The translations under genes were made by a program, and so were the position numbers. 52,843 bases of DNA, taken from positions 1 to 52,843 of the forward strand of contig JACKDN010000041.1 in NCBI GenBank assembly GCA_020633465.1, given 5' to 3'. Under the pieces are notes generated by a model that was not told the DNA's origin, searched no databases, and was given only the letters and a program-made list of their open reading frames with translations. This DNA comes from Myxococcales bacterium. Lineage in GTDB: Bacteria > Myxococcota_A > Bradymonadia > UBA7976 > UBA1532. Shown here piece by piece: positions 45,801 to 52,843 of this stretch (its first letter is position 1; each line of letters opens with the position of its first letter).

Positions 45801-46065
45801 GCGCGCGGTCGAGTTCACGGTCTCGGGGCAGATCGACGCCGGGCGCTTCGTCGCGCGCGTCGGGCGGGCGGCCGCCAACACGTCGACGCCGGCCGTGAAC
45901 CCGAACGGCGCGCAGACGGTGCGCCTGTGCGTGCCGCCCGAGGACGTCGGCGTCGTCGATCTGAGCTTCACGGTGACCGCGAGCGGGTTGTGCGCCAACA
46001 ACAACGCGTTCCAGGTGTTCGTGGACGACGTGACCGTGGTCGACGCGCCGGCGTGCGTGCGATGA
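42835..46065 (+). CDS. MopE-repeat lipoprotein with TSP3 and sugar-binding-like domains
   Basis: A 1076-residue lipoprotein (lipobox LGAC after about 24 residues). Residues about 55-145 hold thrombospondin type 3-like calcium repeats (D-x-DGD-x-x-PD). About 148-650 hold ten MopE-type repeats, each centred on C-N/D-G-x-DDDCDG-x-x-DEG (a family first linked to copper-binding MopE) with a Cys-rich 30-residue spacer. The C-terminus has two jelly-roll or CBM-like domains (starting near NGAFDADLDGW and NPSFEHGLLGW). Its stop overlaps the AAA+ start (ATGA). Probably a surface protein that binds Ca or Cu and a polysaccharide. Confidence 0.85.
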   Translation: MTVRSLARRRAALALVLSAALGACDDGDGSAAEDCASADDCPADNLCIDARCYPTEDTDGDSDGLPDAVEVAIGTNPNDPDTDGDGRPDGFEVEYRPGDGVIDARDTDGDGKPDALESLTNDADDDGVPDQLDPCDDDPTCPDTSPERCNGRDDDDDGQVDEDFPSLGEPCTAGVGICAVDGERTCTADGGGVECTGAVGTPEEETCDGRDNDCDAEVDEGFGVGDLCEITMGGCSVVAQVACLPGGQSRCIGEGPQPNDELCNDADDDCDGAVDEDLGLDAPCTVGVGACAAQGRPVCGVEGEVVCAGQAGEPAAAEACNGIDDDCDGTTDEGFDLGVACSVGVGACAAEGVTVCGADDAVVCGAEAGEAGLETCNGADDDCDGEVDEDRDGDGVPACEDCSEDDPNVHTPAEAELCNAIDDDCDGAVDEGLPIGAPCAVGQGACRAMGTWACAEDGTVECQAAEGGPQVEICNQLDDDCDGAVDEDHDGDGAAACDDCRPDDGQAFPGATERCNGLDDDCDEAIDEGIGVGEPCQAGVGACVRDGTGVCGVDGLLACDAEPGDGSEESCNGVDDDCDGSADEGFDVGGACVGGVGLCAGPGALACGDDGATVCVDVAGPAPATELCSGLDEDCDGSVDEAPLAAIPWSGDASLSLPDCDALPLSEPQTFDVLRADCAPLQLAWTANCPGCNGEEVLAYDVTVDGAALSEGLFIRNEQPAEAAVCLGERAYLARPTRFGARSNAGCNFLAASLDGLRVERVTDDVCPRLGDVLAGNGAFDADLDGWDVNGRVAVLANANEGRNPQAALSGDAGQCSNGASVTTLASVPAVARGDGWGVTWRAAGVPTESFGVSLRGTRSAALTPRPDPGVLTPGAVCVPPEDFGNVIEASLFVGGRTGACANLPAFSYLLDDVQIEPVVGCPTAVGGVIDSNPSFEHGLLGWLPQNDVRIGPNPFERGSTAALLQGPGGCLSPTSVSAPIDVGDPSGGRAVEFTVSGQIDAGRFVARVGRAAANTSTPAVNPNGAQTVRLCVPPEDVGVVDLSFTVTASGLCANNNAFQVFVDDVTVVDAPACVR

Positions 46066-47534
46066 GCCGGGCGGCGAACCCCGCGCAGGAGGCCCTGCGG
46101 CGCGTGATCATGGCGCGCTATCCCATCACGCAGGTGGTGACCTTCGAGGAGGATCGGGTCGAGGCGAACCTGCGCCACCTGACGCAGAACAGCATGAAGC
46201 GCGCGGGCTTCTGGACCTGGGCCTGCACGACGGGGCTGGTGGGGCCCGAGGGGCCGGTGAAGGACACGCGGGATCCCGAGCGGGCGCTCGACGTCGTCGC
46301 CGGGCAGCCGGCCGGGGTGTTCCTGTTCCGCGACCTGCACGCGTTCTTCGGGCAGCCGGCGGTGGTGCGCAAGGTGCGCGACGTGCGGCTGGCGCTGACC
46401 AACACGCCGCGCTTCCTGTTCTTGACCGCGCCGCGGGTGACGGTGCCGCTCGACCTGCGGCGCGACGTGGCGGTGATGGACTTCCCGATGCCCACGGCCA
46501 CCGAGCTGGGGCACCTGCTCGATCGCTACGTGGCCGGCTTCGAGCCGCCGCCCGACGACGACACGCGGCTGAGCCTGGTGACGGCGCTGCGCGGGCTGAC
46601 GGTGGCCGAGGCGTCGAACGCGATGAACATGGCGTTCTACGGCAAGAAGCGGGTCGACGACGAGGCGATGACCACGCTGCACGCGCAGAAGGCGCAGCTG
46701 GCGCGCAAGGACGGCGTGCTCGAGTTCGTGGCGCAGAAGTGGCAACTCGACGACATCGGCGGCCTCGAGGTGCTGAAGCAGTGGTTCGTCAAGCGGCGGA
46801 CGCTGTTCGAGGACGAGGAGGCCGACCGCCGCGGGCTGGCGCCCCGCGGGGTGCTGGTGATGGGCATCCCCGGCTGCGGCAAGAGCATGTGCATCAAGGC
46901 GGCGGCGGCGCTGTGGGGGCTGCCGCTGTTCCGGCTCGAGATGGCGCAGGTGTTCAGCGGGGTGTACGGCACGCCCGAGGAGACCTTCGACCACGCGCTG
47001 AAGATGATGGAGGCGGTGGCGCCGGCCATCCTGTGGATCGACGAGATCGAGAACGCGATCAGCGCCGACGCCGAGGGGGCCGACGCGGGCACGAAGGGGC
47101 GCATCTTCGCGACCTTCCTGACCTGGATGCAGGAGAAGCCGGCGCAGGTGTTCGTGGGGGCGACGGCGAACCGCATCGACCTGCTGCCCGCCGAGCTGCT
47201 GCGCAAGGGGCGCTTCGACCAGGTGTTCTTCATCGACCTGCCCGACGAGAGCGAGCGGGCGGCGATCTTCGACGTGCACCTGCGGCACCGGAAGGTCGAC
47301 CTGACCGACATCAACGTGGTGACGCTGGCCAAGGCGACGAAGAACTGGAACGGGGCCGAGATCGAGAACGCGGTGGTGGCCGCGATGATCGAGGCCTACG
47401 ACGCGGACCGCGAGGTCACCGAGGACGACATCTTCTTCCAGGTGGGCAAGGTGGTGCCGCTGGCGGTGACGATGGCCGAGCAGATCAAGGCCATCAAGAG
47501 CTGGGCGGGCCAGCGGGCCATCCGGGCGTCGTAG
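46062..47534 (+). CDS. Ycf46-type AAA+ ATPase
   Basis: A 490-residue AAA+ protein. The N-terminal 220 residues are the accessory domain common to Ycf46-like ATPases (TFEEDRVEANL, AGVFLFRDLHAFFGQPAVVRK, FPMPTATELG). The ATPase core has Walker A GIPGCGKS at 268-275, Walker B LWIDEIE at 324-330, sensor and Arg-finger segments (GATANRIDLLPAELLRKGRFD), and a small helical lid domain. Cytoplasmic; Ycf46 proteins are thought to control membrane or photosynthetic stress responses, but function is unsettled. Its ATG overlaps the stop of the MopE-lipoprotein gene, an odd pairing of a cytoplasmic ATPase with a surface lipoprotein. Confidence 0.88.
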   Translation: MSRAANPAQEALRRVIMARYPITQVVTFEEDRVEANLRHLTQNSMKRAGFWTWACTTGLVGPEGPVKDTRDPERALDVVAGQPAGVFLFRDLHAFFGQPAVVRKVRDVRLALTNTPRFLFLTAPRVTVPLDLRRDVAVMDFPMPTATELGHLLDRYVAGFEPPPDDDTRLSLVTALRGLTVAEASNAMNMAFYGKKRVDDEAMTTLHAQKAQLARKDGVLEFVAQKWQLDDIGGLEVLKQWFVKRRTLFEDEEADRRGLAPRGVLVMGIPGCGKSMCIKAAAALWGLPLFRLEMAQVFSGVYGTPEETFDHALKMMEAVAPAILWIDEIENAISADAEGADAGTKGRIFATFLTWMQEKPAQVFVGATANRIDLLPAELLRKGRFDQVFFIDLPDESERAAIFDVHLRHRKVDLTDINVVTLAKATKNWNGAEIENAVVAAMIEAYDADREVTEDDIFFQVGKVVPLAVTMAEQIKAIKSWAGQRAIRAS

Positions 47535-47536
47535 GG

Positions 47537-49885
47537 GTGCGCGCGCTCGCAGTGTTGCTCGGCCTCGCGTCACCGGCGGCCGCGGCGGTGGGCGACTGCG
47601 TGATCGACGCCGGGGCGGTGCGGCACGACTCGTTCGTGGCGAACGACCGGCGGCCGTTCGGCGCGGTCGACCTGGGCTCGACGGTGCGGCTGCGGCTGCG
47701 GACGGCCGCGGACGATCTCACCGAGGTGCGCGTGCGCATCTGGGACGCGGCGCGCGCGGCCGAGCGCTTCGTGCCGATGCAGGCCGGGCCCGACGGGTGG
47801 ACGGCCGAGGTGGCGGTCGGCGACGACCCCACGATCCTCTACTACCAGTTCGAGCTGACCGACGCGGGCGACGGCTGCGCCGCGCGGGCGTGGTACGTCG
47901 ACGACGAGCCCGTCTTCCGCGGCGGCGGACCCGGGCGGTACACCGAGGCCTTCGAGGGCGGCAACACCTGGCAGATCTCGGTCTACGACGCGGCGGCGTT
48001 CGACGTGCCCGCGTGGCTGGGCGCCGGCCCCATCTACCAGGTGTTCCCCGATCGCTTCCGCGATGGCGATCCCGATCGCGGGCCGCGCGCGCCGCGCTTC
48101 TACTACGGCGATCCCGAGGGCACCGTCTGGCGCAGCGGCGGCGAGGCGTGGAACACGCGGCTGTGCGATCCGCAGGGCACGCGCGAGCCGGCCTGCCCCG
48201 GGGTCTACAGCAACAACTTCTACGGCGGCGACCTGGCCGGGCTGATCGACCGCATCGAGGCGGGCTACTTCGACGCGCTCGGCGTCGGCGTGCTGTACCT
48301 GAACCCCATCGTCTGGGCGCCCTCGAACCACAAATACGACGCCATCGATCTGGCGGTGGTCGACCCGGAGCTCGGGGACGCCGCGGACGTCGCGCGGCTG
48401 GCCGAGGTGGCCGCCGCGCACGACCTCGAGATCATCCTCGACGGCGTCTTCAACCACGTCTCGTCGGACAGCCTGTACTTCGACGCCTTCGGGCGGCACC
48501 CCACGGTGGGCGCGTGCGAGGACGCCGATTCGCCCTTCCGCGACTGGTTCTACTTCCCCGCGCTGGGCAACCCGGCGGGCGGCGGCGCGGTGCGCTGCGC
48601 CGGCGACGCGACCTACGAGGCCTGGTTCGGCTACTCGGCGCTGCCCAAGCTGCGCGCCGAGTCCCGAGCGGTCAGGGCGCTGATCATCGACGGGCCGGAC
48701 GCGGTGGGGCCGGGCTGGATCGCGCGCGGCTTCGCCGGCTGGCGCCTCGACGTGGGCGGCGACGTGGATCCCGGCGCGGCCGCCGCGCCGGGCAACGACT
48801 TCTGGGAGCGCTTCCGCGACGCCGTGCGCGATCCCGCGCGGTCCGGGCGCGCCGACGCCATCGTGCTGGGCGAAGAGTGGGGCGACGCGTCGTCGTGGCT
48901 GCTGGGCCGCGAGTGGGACAGCGTGATGAACTACCGCTTCCGCAGCGCGGCCCTGGGCTGGGCGGCGCGCGGCTGCGCCGGGCCGGGCTGCGAGGGCGAC
49001 GCGTTCCTGACCGGCGACGAGAACCGCTGGACCCACTCGGGCCCCATCGCGCCGCTGTCGCCGTCCGACCTGCACCAGCGCCTGATGAGCCTGCGCGAGG
49101 ATTACCCGCCGCCCGCGTGGGGCGCGATGATGAACCTGCTGGGCAGCCACGACACGCAGCGTGTCCGCTTCCTGCTCGAGCAGGTGAACCCCGCGCCGCT
49201 GCGCGCGCTGCGACAACTGTGGGTGCTGCAGTTCACCTACGCGGGCGCGCCGACGATCTACTACGGCGACGAGGTGGGGCTGAGCGAGCCGGGCGTGTAC
49301 AGCGACGGCACCTGGCACGACGATCCCTACAACCGCGCGCCCTATCCCTGGCCGGACACGCCGGGGGACTACGGCGGCGACGCCGACCTGCTGGCCTACG
49401 CCCGGCGCCTGGCCAGCCTGCGCTGGGCGCTGGCCGATCTGCGGTCGGGGGCGGTCGAGCACGGCGTCGTCATCGACGACGCGCGGGGGCTGTACGGCTA
49501 TCGGCGGGGCGCCGTGACGGTGGTGCTGAGCCGCGGTGAGCGGGACGCCGAGCTCACCGTCGACGCGCCCGGTGAGGCCGCGGTCGAGGCCCTGACCGGC
49601 GCGGCGCTCGCCGTGGTGGGCGGGCGCGTGCGCGTGAACGTGCCGGCGGGCGGCGCGGCGGTGGTCGTCGATCCGGCCACAGCCGACACGCCGGCGGGCC
49701 CGGCCGTCACCGTCGCGGGCGACGTGCTGCGCTGGCTGCCGGCGACGCGCGACCTCACGGGCGGCCGCGAGGTGGCGGTGCGCTACCGCGTGCGCGACGC
49801 GGCGGGCGAGATCGTGGCCGAGGTGCCGCCGAGCTGGGTGGGGCGCACCGAAGTGGGGCCGCTGCCGCCCGGCGCCTACGCGTGA
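47537..49885 (+). CDS. Secreted GH13 alpha-amylase-type enzyme, 3' tail frameshifted
   Basis: A 782-residue secreted enzyme. GTG 47537, two bases after the AAA+ stop, starts a signal peptide (VRALAVLLGLASPAAA). A beta-sandwich (residues 25-150) precedes the GH13 barrel: IYQVFPDRF, DGVFNHVSSDS, nucleophile Asp405 in GWRLDVG, general acid Glu446 in LGEEWGD, and SHD (Asp539). A C-domain and part of an FnIII-like domain follow. The present frame ends in GAYA at 49885, but the next frame continues RVTALNALGIESPPADVRV, the usual end of an FnIII domain. A missing base near 49879-49880 is likely, so the natural protein was longer. Confidence 0.88.
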   Translation: MRALAVLLGLASPAAAAVGDCVIDAGAVRHDSFVANDRRPFGAVDLGSTVRLRLRTAADDLTEVRVRIWDAARAAERFVPMQAGPDGWTAEVAVGDDPTILYYQFELTDAGDGCAARAWYVDDEPVFRGGGPGRYTEAFEGGNTWQISVYDAAAFDVPAWLGAGPIYQVFPDRFRDGDPDRGPRAPRFYYGDPEGTVWRSGGEAWNTRLCDPQGTREPACPGVYSNNFYGGDLAGLIDRIEAGYFDALGVGVLYLNPIVWAPSNHKYDAIDLAVVDPELGDAADVARLAEVAAAHDLEIILDGVFNHVSSDSLYFDAFGRHPTVGACEDADSPFRDWFYFPALGNPAGGGAVRCAGDATYEAWFGYSALPKLRAESRAVRALIIDGPDAVGPGWIARGFAGWRLDVGGDVDPGAAAAPGNDFWERFRDAVRDPARSGRADAIVLGEEWGDASSWLLGREWDSVMNYRFRSAALGWAARGCAGPGCEGDAFLTGDENRWTHSGPIAPLSPSDLHQRLMSLREDYPPPAWGAMMNLLGSHDTQRVRFLLEQVNPAPLRALRQLWVLQFTYAGAPTIYYGDEVGLSEPGVYSDGTWHDDPYNRAPYPWPDTPGDYGGDADLLAYARRLASLRWALADLRSGAVEHGVVIDDARGLYGYRRGAVTVVLSRGERDAELTVDAPGEAAVEALTGAALAVVGGRVRVNVPAGGAAVVVDPATADTPAGPAVTVAGDVLRWLPATRDLTGGREVAVRYRVRDAAGEIVAEVPPSWVGRTEVGPLPPGAYA

Positions 49886-50231
49886 CCGCGCTCAACGCGC
49901 TGGGCATCGAGTCGCCGCCCGCAGACGTGCGCGTCGAGGGCGAGGCCGACGACGCCGGCCCGACGCCGCGCTGGCCGACGCCGGCGCCGCGCCTGACGCC
50001 GCGCCCGCGGACGCCCACGCGCCCACGCTGACGCCGCGCCGCCGCTGGACGCCCAGCCGCCCCGCCGCGACGGCGGACTGCTGCCGACGCCGGCAGCGAC
50101 ATCGAGGTGCCCGCCCGTCCGGCGGCGGCTGCGACCAGAGTGGCGGCGGCCCAACGCCAGCGCTTGGATGGATGATGCTCCTCGGGGCATTCGCCACTGT
50201 CGGACGACGACGACGATTGCTGCGGACGTCG
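49886..50231 (+). pseudogene. Broken C-terminal tail of the GH13 gene
   Basis: This is not a separate gene. Pieces of one C-terminal tail lie in order but in different frames: end of an FnIII domain (from 49882), Ala/Asp/Pro/Gly linker DAALADAGAAPDAAPADA (from 49962), linker DAAPPLDAQPPRRDG (from 50030), DAGSDIEVPARP (from 50086), and SGGGCDQSGGG, PTPALGWMMLLGAFATVG, RRRR (from 50118). The last piece looks like a tripartite surface-sorting signal (Gly-Cys, hydrophobic helix, Arg run). Four or five one-base shifts would be needed to rejoin them. Confidence 0.6.
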
Positions 50232-50635
50232 CGGCGTACCCTGGTCCGTGGCCGGGCGCGGACGCACGTGCGGGGTGAAACCGGCCGGCGTGCGGCATCC
50301 GCCGTACGTGCCTGAGCGACCGAGCCGCCCGCAGCCAAAGCCCGAAGGGCGAGGCGAGGACGCGAGGATCGCGAAGGCGCGCCCGAAGGGCGCCGGCCAA
50401 GCGGGGGGTCTGGGGTGGGCGCAGCCCCCCAGTGCCGCGCGCCTGCGCGCGGCGGCAAAACAGTCCGTCCGGTGGAGGCTGCACCTGTTCCAGCCGAGCA
50501 CCGGGCCGCCCTGCCGCCGCGCCCAGCGGGGCACCCGTCCGCTCCATCGCGACCCACGCGCCGGCGCGTCCGTCCTTTCGTCGACGACCACGACGACGAC
50601 GACGGCTGGGACGCCGCGGCCTCACGGCCGCAAGC
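50232..50635. other. Gene-free GC-rich region with hairpins
   Basis: About 400 bases between the GH13 tail and the end of the pentaheme cytochrome gene. I see no credible gene. A near-perfect hairpin (50410-50432: CTGGGG... CCCCAG with inner GGGC-gca-GCCC) and a second GC palindrome just downstream (about 50438-50453) are visible, then an AAAACAGTCCG segment like part of the REP-like unit on the opposite strand. The mixture resembles a repeat-rich intergenic or convergent terminator region. Confidence 0.45.
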
Positions 50636-52624
50636 TCAGCCCGGCGGGCTGAGGCTCCTCAGCCGCAGCGGCACGCTCTCCGCGGCGATGCGCGGATCCA
50701 ACTGCCGCAGCCGTTGATCGCGCGCGACGTCGCGGCGGTGGCGCAGCCAGGTGGCCTCGGCGGCGGTGGTGTCGCGGCCCAGGGCGCGCAGGGCCAGCAG
50801 CCGCTGGCGCAGGCCCTCTTCGTCCTCGGGGAAGGTGATCAGCAGGCGGTCGGCGGCGGCGAGCGCCCCGGCGGGATCGTCGGTCAGGTTGCGCGCGCGG
50901 GCCAGCAGGCCCAGCGTGCGGCGGTCGTCGGGGAAGCGCTTCGCCAGGCGCTCGGCGGCCTCGCGCGCGGGGGCGTGGCGGTAGGCGCTCAGCGCCGCGT
51001 TCAGCCGCAGCCAGTCGGCCGCGGGGTGATCCTTCGCCGGCCCCTCGGCCAGGTGCGCGAACAGCGCGTCGGTCTGGCCGGTGCGCGCCAGCACGCGGCC
51101 CCAGGCCAGCGCGGGCTCGGGGCGGTCCGGCGCCAGCGCGCGCGCCCGGTCGAGCGGCGCCTTCGCCGCCTCGGCGTGCTCGGCCAGCCCGCGCGCCAGC
51201 GCGACGCCGTAGTCCACCAGGTCGGCCCAGTCGTCCGTGGGCGGCACGCGGCCGTCGCGCACGGGCACCTCGACGTCGGCCACCACGATCGTCGGCGGAT
51301 CGAGGCAGCGATCCCGCGTCGGCCCCGCCGGCACGGTGGCGCACGCGAAGTCCACGTAATCCTTGTCGAACTGGCGATACAGCAGCCGCGCCCGCACGAC
51401 GGTCGTGCCTTCGGGCAGCGCGTACCGGAAGGCGCGCGCCTCGTTGGGCAGCAGCCCGTTGTCGAAGCCGCCGGCCCGCGTGTGCTGCGCGGCGCGGCGC
51501 TGGATGGGCTTGCCTTCGCCGTCGATCGGCTGCGCCCGCACCAGCGCGGCGTCCGCGTCTCGCCGGCCCTCGCCGTCGACCGCGCCGCTCTCGCCCAGCA
51601 CCCGCTTCTGATCGTCGCAGGCCTGCACGTGCAGCCACACCTCGTTGCTGTCCTGCGTGCCGCCAGGGAAGCGGTGCGCGGCCTTCCGGTTGCGCAGCAC
51701 CACGTCCACCACGCCGGGCGTGGGCGTGTGCAGCGTGGCGGTGACGACGCCCTCTAGGAAGTCCCGCGTGCGCGCCAGGTGATCGGCGTCGCCGCGCAGG
51801 TGGGGCAGGGCGCTGTTGGCGCCCAGGAAGCGGTGCGACGCGATCGTCCCGTCCTTCGCCCCCTTCTCGTCGGCCCGCGCCGCCTCGCGCGGCATGTGGC
51901 AGCCCTGGCAGGTGCGCGGCGGCGCCTCCGGGCGCCAGACGGCCGACACGCCGTGCCCGTTGGCCGTGCTGTCGTACCAGGCGGTGAACTCGTCCTGCCC
52001 GCGCATCCAGGTGTCGGCCAGCACCTGCTCGGTCAGCCCCACCTTGTGGCACGTGCCGCACAGGCGCGCCGTGCGCAGCGTCGGTGACGCCACCGCGTCG
52101 GCGTGCCGATCCGGCAGCCCGAGGCCGCGGACGTCGGCGTGGTAGCCCGAGTTGCCGCGCGGATCCGGCGCCTCGCGCACGCTGTGGCAGAGCCGGCACC
52201 CGATGCCGGCCTGCGCGCCCGGCGTGGCGACGTCGATGGGGGCCTCCTGCTCGATGAGCCCGGCCGCCACCACCGCCGGATCGTGGCAGTCGGCGCAGAA
52301 GCGCGAGGCCTCGGCGCCGCGCTCCTTCCGGAACACGTCGAAGGCCGCGCGGTAGTACGGGTTGTCGAAGCTCGCGAAGCGGTGCGCCGAGGCGGCCCAC
52401 TGCTGGGCCACCTGCGGGTGGCACCGCGCGCAGGCGCCCTCGCCGATGGGATCGCCGGCGTGGAAGCCGTCGCGCTCGACGTTCGCGCGCACGGTGGCGG
52501 CGTCGGGGCTGCCCGGGCCGACCAGCCGACGCGCGGCTTCGGGCGGGCTGAACCGGGCTTGCGGATCGGCGGCGCCGACCGGCGCTGCCGTCAGCCACAC
52601 GAGGGCCGCGACGAGCGCCCTCAC
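50636..52624 (-). CDS. Pentaheme cytochrome c with TPR tail
   Basis: A 662-residue periplasmic protein (signal MRALVAALVWLTAAPVGAA) with five CxxCH haem sites: CARCH, CADCH, CRLCH, CGTCH and CQGCH, all in residues 64-250. Additional His could be axial ligands, as in NrfA/cytochrome c554-like folds. Residues about 290-440 form a beta domain and about 455-640 a set of TPR-like helices. It is likely an electron-transfer or multihaem redox protein. It overlaps the following gene's stop by ATGA (52621-52624), so both belong to one operon that continues past the window edge. Confidence 0.87.
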   Translation of the reverse strand: MRALVAALVWLTAAPVGAADPQARFSPPEAARRLVGPGSPDAATVRANVERDGFHAGDPIGEGACARCHPQVAQQWAASAHRFASFDNPYYRAAFDVFRKERGAEASRFCADCHDPAVVAAGLIEQEAPIDVATPGAQAGIGCRLCHSVREAPDPRGNSGYHADVRGLGLPDRHADAVASPTLRTARLCGTCHKVGLTEQVLADTWMRGQDEFTAWYDSTANGHGVSAVWRPEAPPRTCQGCHMPREAARADEKGAKDGTIASHRFLGANSALPHLRGDADHLARTRDFLEGVVTATLHTPTPGVVDVVLRNRKAAHRFPGGTQDSNEVWLHVQACDDQKRVLGESGAVDGEGRRDADAALVRAQPIDGEGKPIQRRAAQHTRAGGFDNGLLPNEARAFRYALPEGTTVVRARLLYRQFDKDYVDFACATVPAGPTRDRCLDPPTIVVADVEVPVRDGRVPPTDDWADLVDYGVALARGLAEHAEAAKAPLDRARALAPDRPEPALAWGRVLARTGQTDALFAHLAEGPAKDHPAADWLRLNAALSAYRHAPAREAAERLAKRFPDDRRTLGLLARARNLTDDPAGALAAADRLLITFPEDEEGLRQRLLALRALGRDTTAAEATWLRHRRDVARDQRLRQLDPRIAAESVPLRLRSLSPPG

Positions 52625-52843
52625 CGCTTGGGCGCCGGCTTGCCGGGCACGTCCAGCGCGGGCAGCTTCGAGCGCACCACGTCGTTCAGCTTCACCTTGC
52701 CGCGCGGCGCGGTCGCCAGGCCGGTCGCCGCCGACGTGCCGCCCCCGGCGGTGCCGCTCGGCGGCCCGCCCCAGCGGTCGTAGATCGGGTTGTCGCAGGC
52801 CACCTTGCCCTTCCAGTAGTGGCGGATGATGTACCGCCCCTGG
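52621..52843 (-). CDS. Partial protein, C-terminal part only
   Basis: The frame runs off the window edge at 52843, so the start is not visible. The visible 73 codons contain RYIIRHYWKGKVACDNPIYDRWGG, then a Gly/Ser/Thr/Ala linker and a Lys-rich end (KPAPKR). A single Cys in the AC-D segment is the only Cys. The stop overlaps the cytochrome gene's ATG. No family recognised. Confidence 0.6.
   Translation of the reverse strand, partial: QGRYIIRHYWKGKVACDNPIYDRWGGPPSGTAGGGTSAATGLATAPRGKVKLNDVVRSKLPALDVPGKPAPKR

Noticed and set aside
49755..50625. Minus-strand genes of 220-280 codons after the GH13 gene
   Set aside because: Arg/Ala/Gly-rich translations without start signals or motifs, overlapping the GH13 tail in the opposite direction.

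Overview
The window is 52.8 kb of very GC-rich DNA packed with genes on both strands. Features of the host: two-membrane envelope genes (a TonB-dependent receptor, a LolA-like carrier, an outer-membrane barrel), many lipoproteins with Asp/Gly/Pro-rich linkers and Cys-rich or MopE-type repeats, a possible tripartite C-terminal sorting tail (Gly-Cys, hydrophobic stretch, Arg run), and frequent GTG/TTG starts joined by GTGA or ATGA overlaps. Together they suggest a myxobacterium-like (Myxococcota, former Deltaproteobacteria) organism. This placement is inferred from gene content, not from a marker gene. No rRNA, tRNA, CRISPR array, prophage or intact insertion sequence was recognised.

Left part (0.2-9.3 kb). 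A minus-strand group encodes a PTS-IIA/CBS regulator, an NhaD/ArsB-type ion transporter and a small anchored protein. Upstream of it lies an SsnA-like amidohydrolase. Two overlapping orphan genes (4509-6691) separate SsnA from a fused two-[2Fe-2S]/molybdenum hydroxylase that resembles the selenium-dependent xanthine dehydrogenase family. SsnA is the usual companion of that family.

Middle left (9.5-16.4 kb). After an NRDE/TANGO2 protein comes a tightly coupled plus-strand operon: flavin monooxygenase, Rieske oxygenase, MNIO (DUF692) iron enzyme and a helical partner. It looks like a small oxidative tailoring pathway and is the strongest candidate for an undescribed system. It is followed by a frameshifted Cys-repeat lipoprotein and a GtrA-type membrane protein.

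Middle (16.4-30 kb). slyX, a TPR protein and serA form one minus-strand group. Next are a TerB/LETM1-like protein, a collapsed toxin-antitoxin relic (antitoxin head fused in frame to an acetyltransferase-toxin tail), a hairpin repeat element and a GH15 glucoamylase. A TonB receptor, a His-rich membrane protein and two EF-hand-containing lipoproteins look like a metal acquisition or sensing operon. DUF523/DUF1722, SirB1, a polytopic membrane protein and an MscS channel follow.

Right part (30-52.8 kb). It holds a lipoprotein with ten 40-residue Cys/Trp repeats. A five-gene minus-strand operon (ABC ATPase, two FtsX-type permeases, LolA-like carrier, outer-membrane barrel) follows and probably moves a lipid or lipoprotein across the envelope. 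Next are a DUF1328 peptide, a baeRF release-factor-like protein, hemerythrin and a PP2C-like/receiver protein. A plus-strand operon encodes a MopE-repeat lipoprotein, a Ycf46-type AAA+ ATPase and a secreted GH13 amylase whose 3' tail is broken by several apparent frameshifts. The window ends with a pentaheme cytochrome and a partial gene coupled to it.
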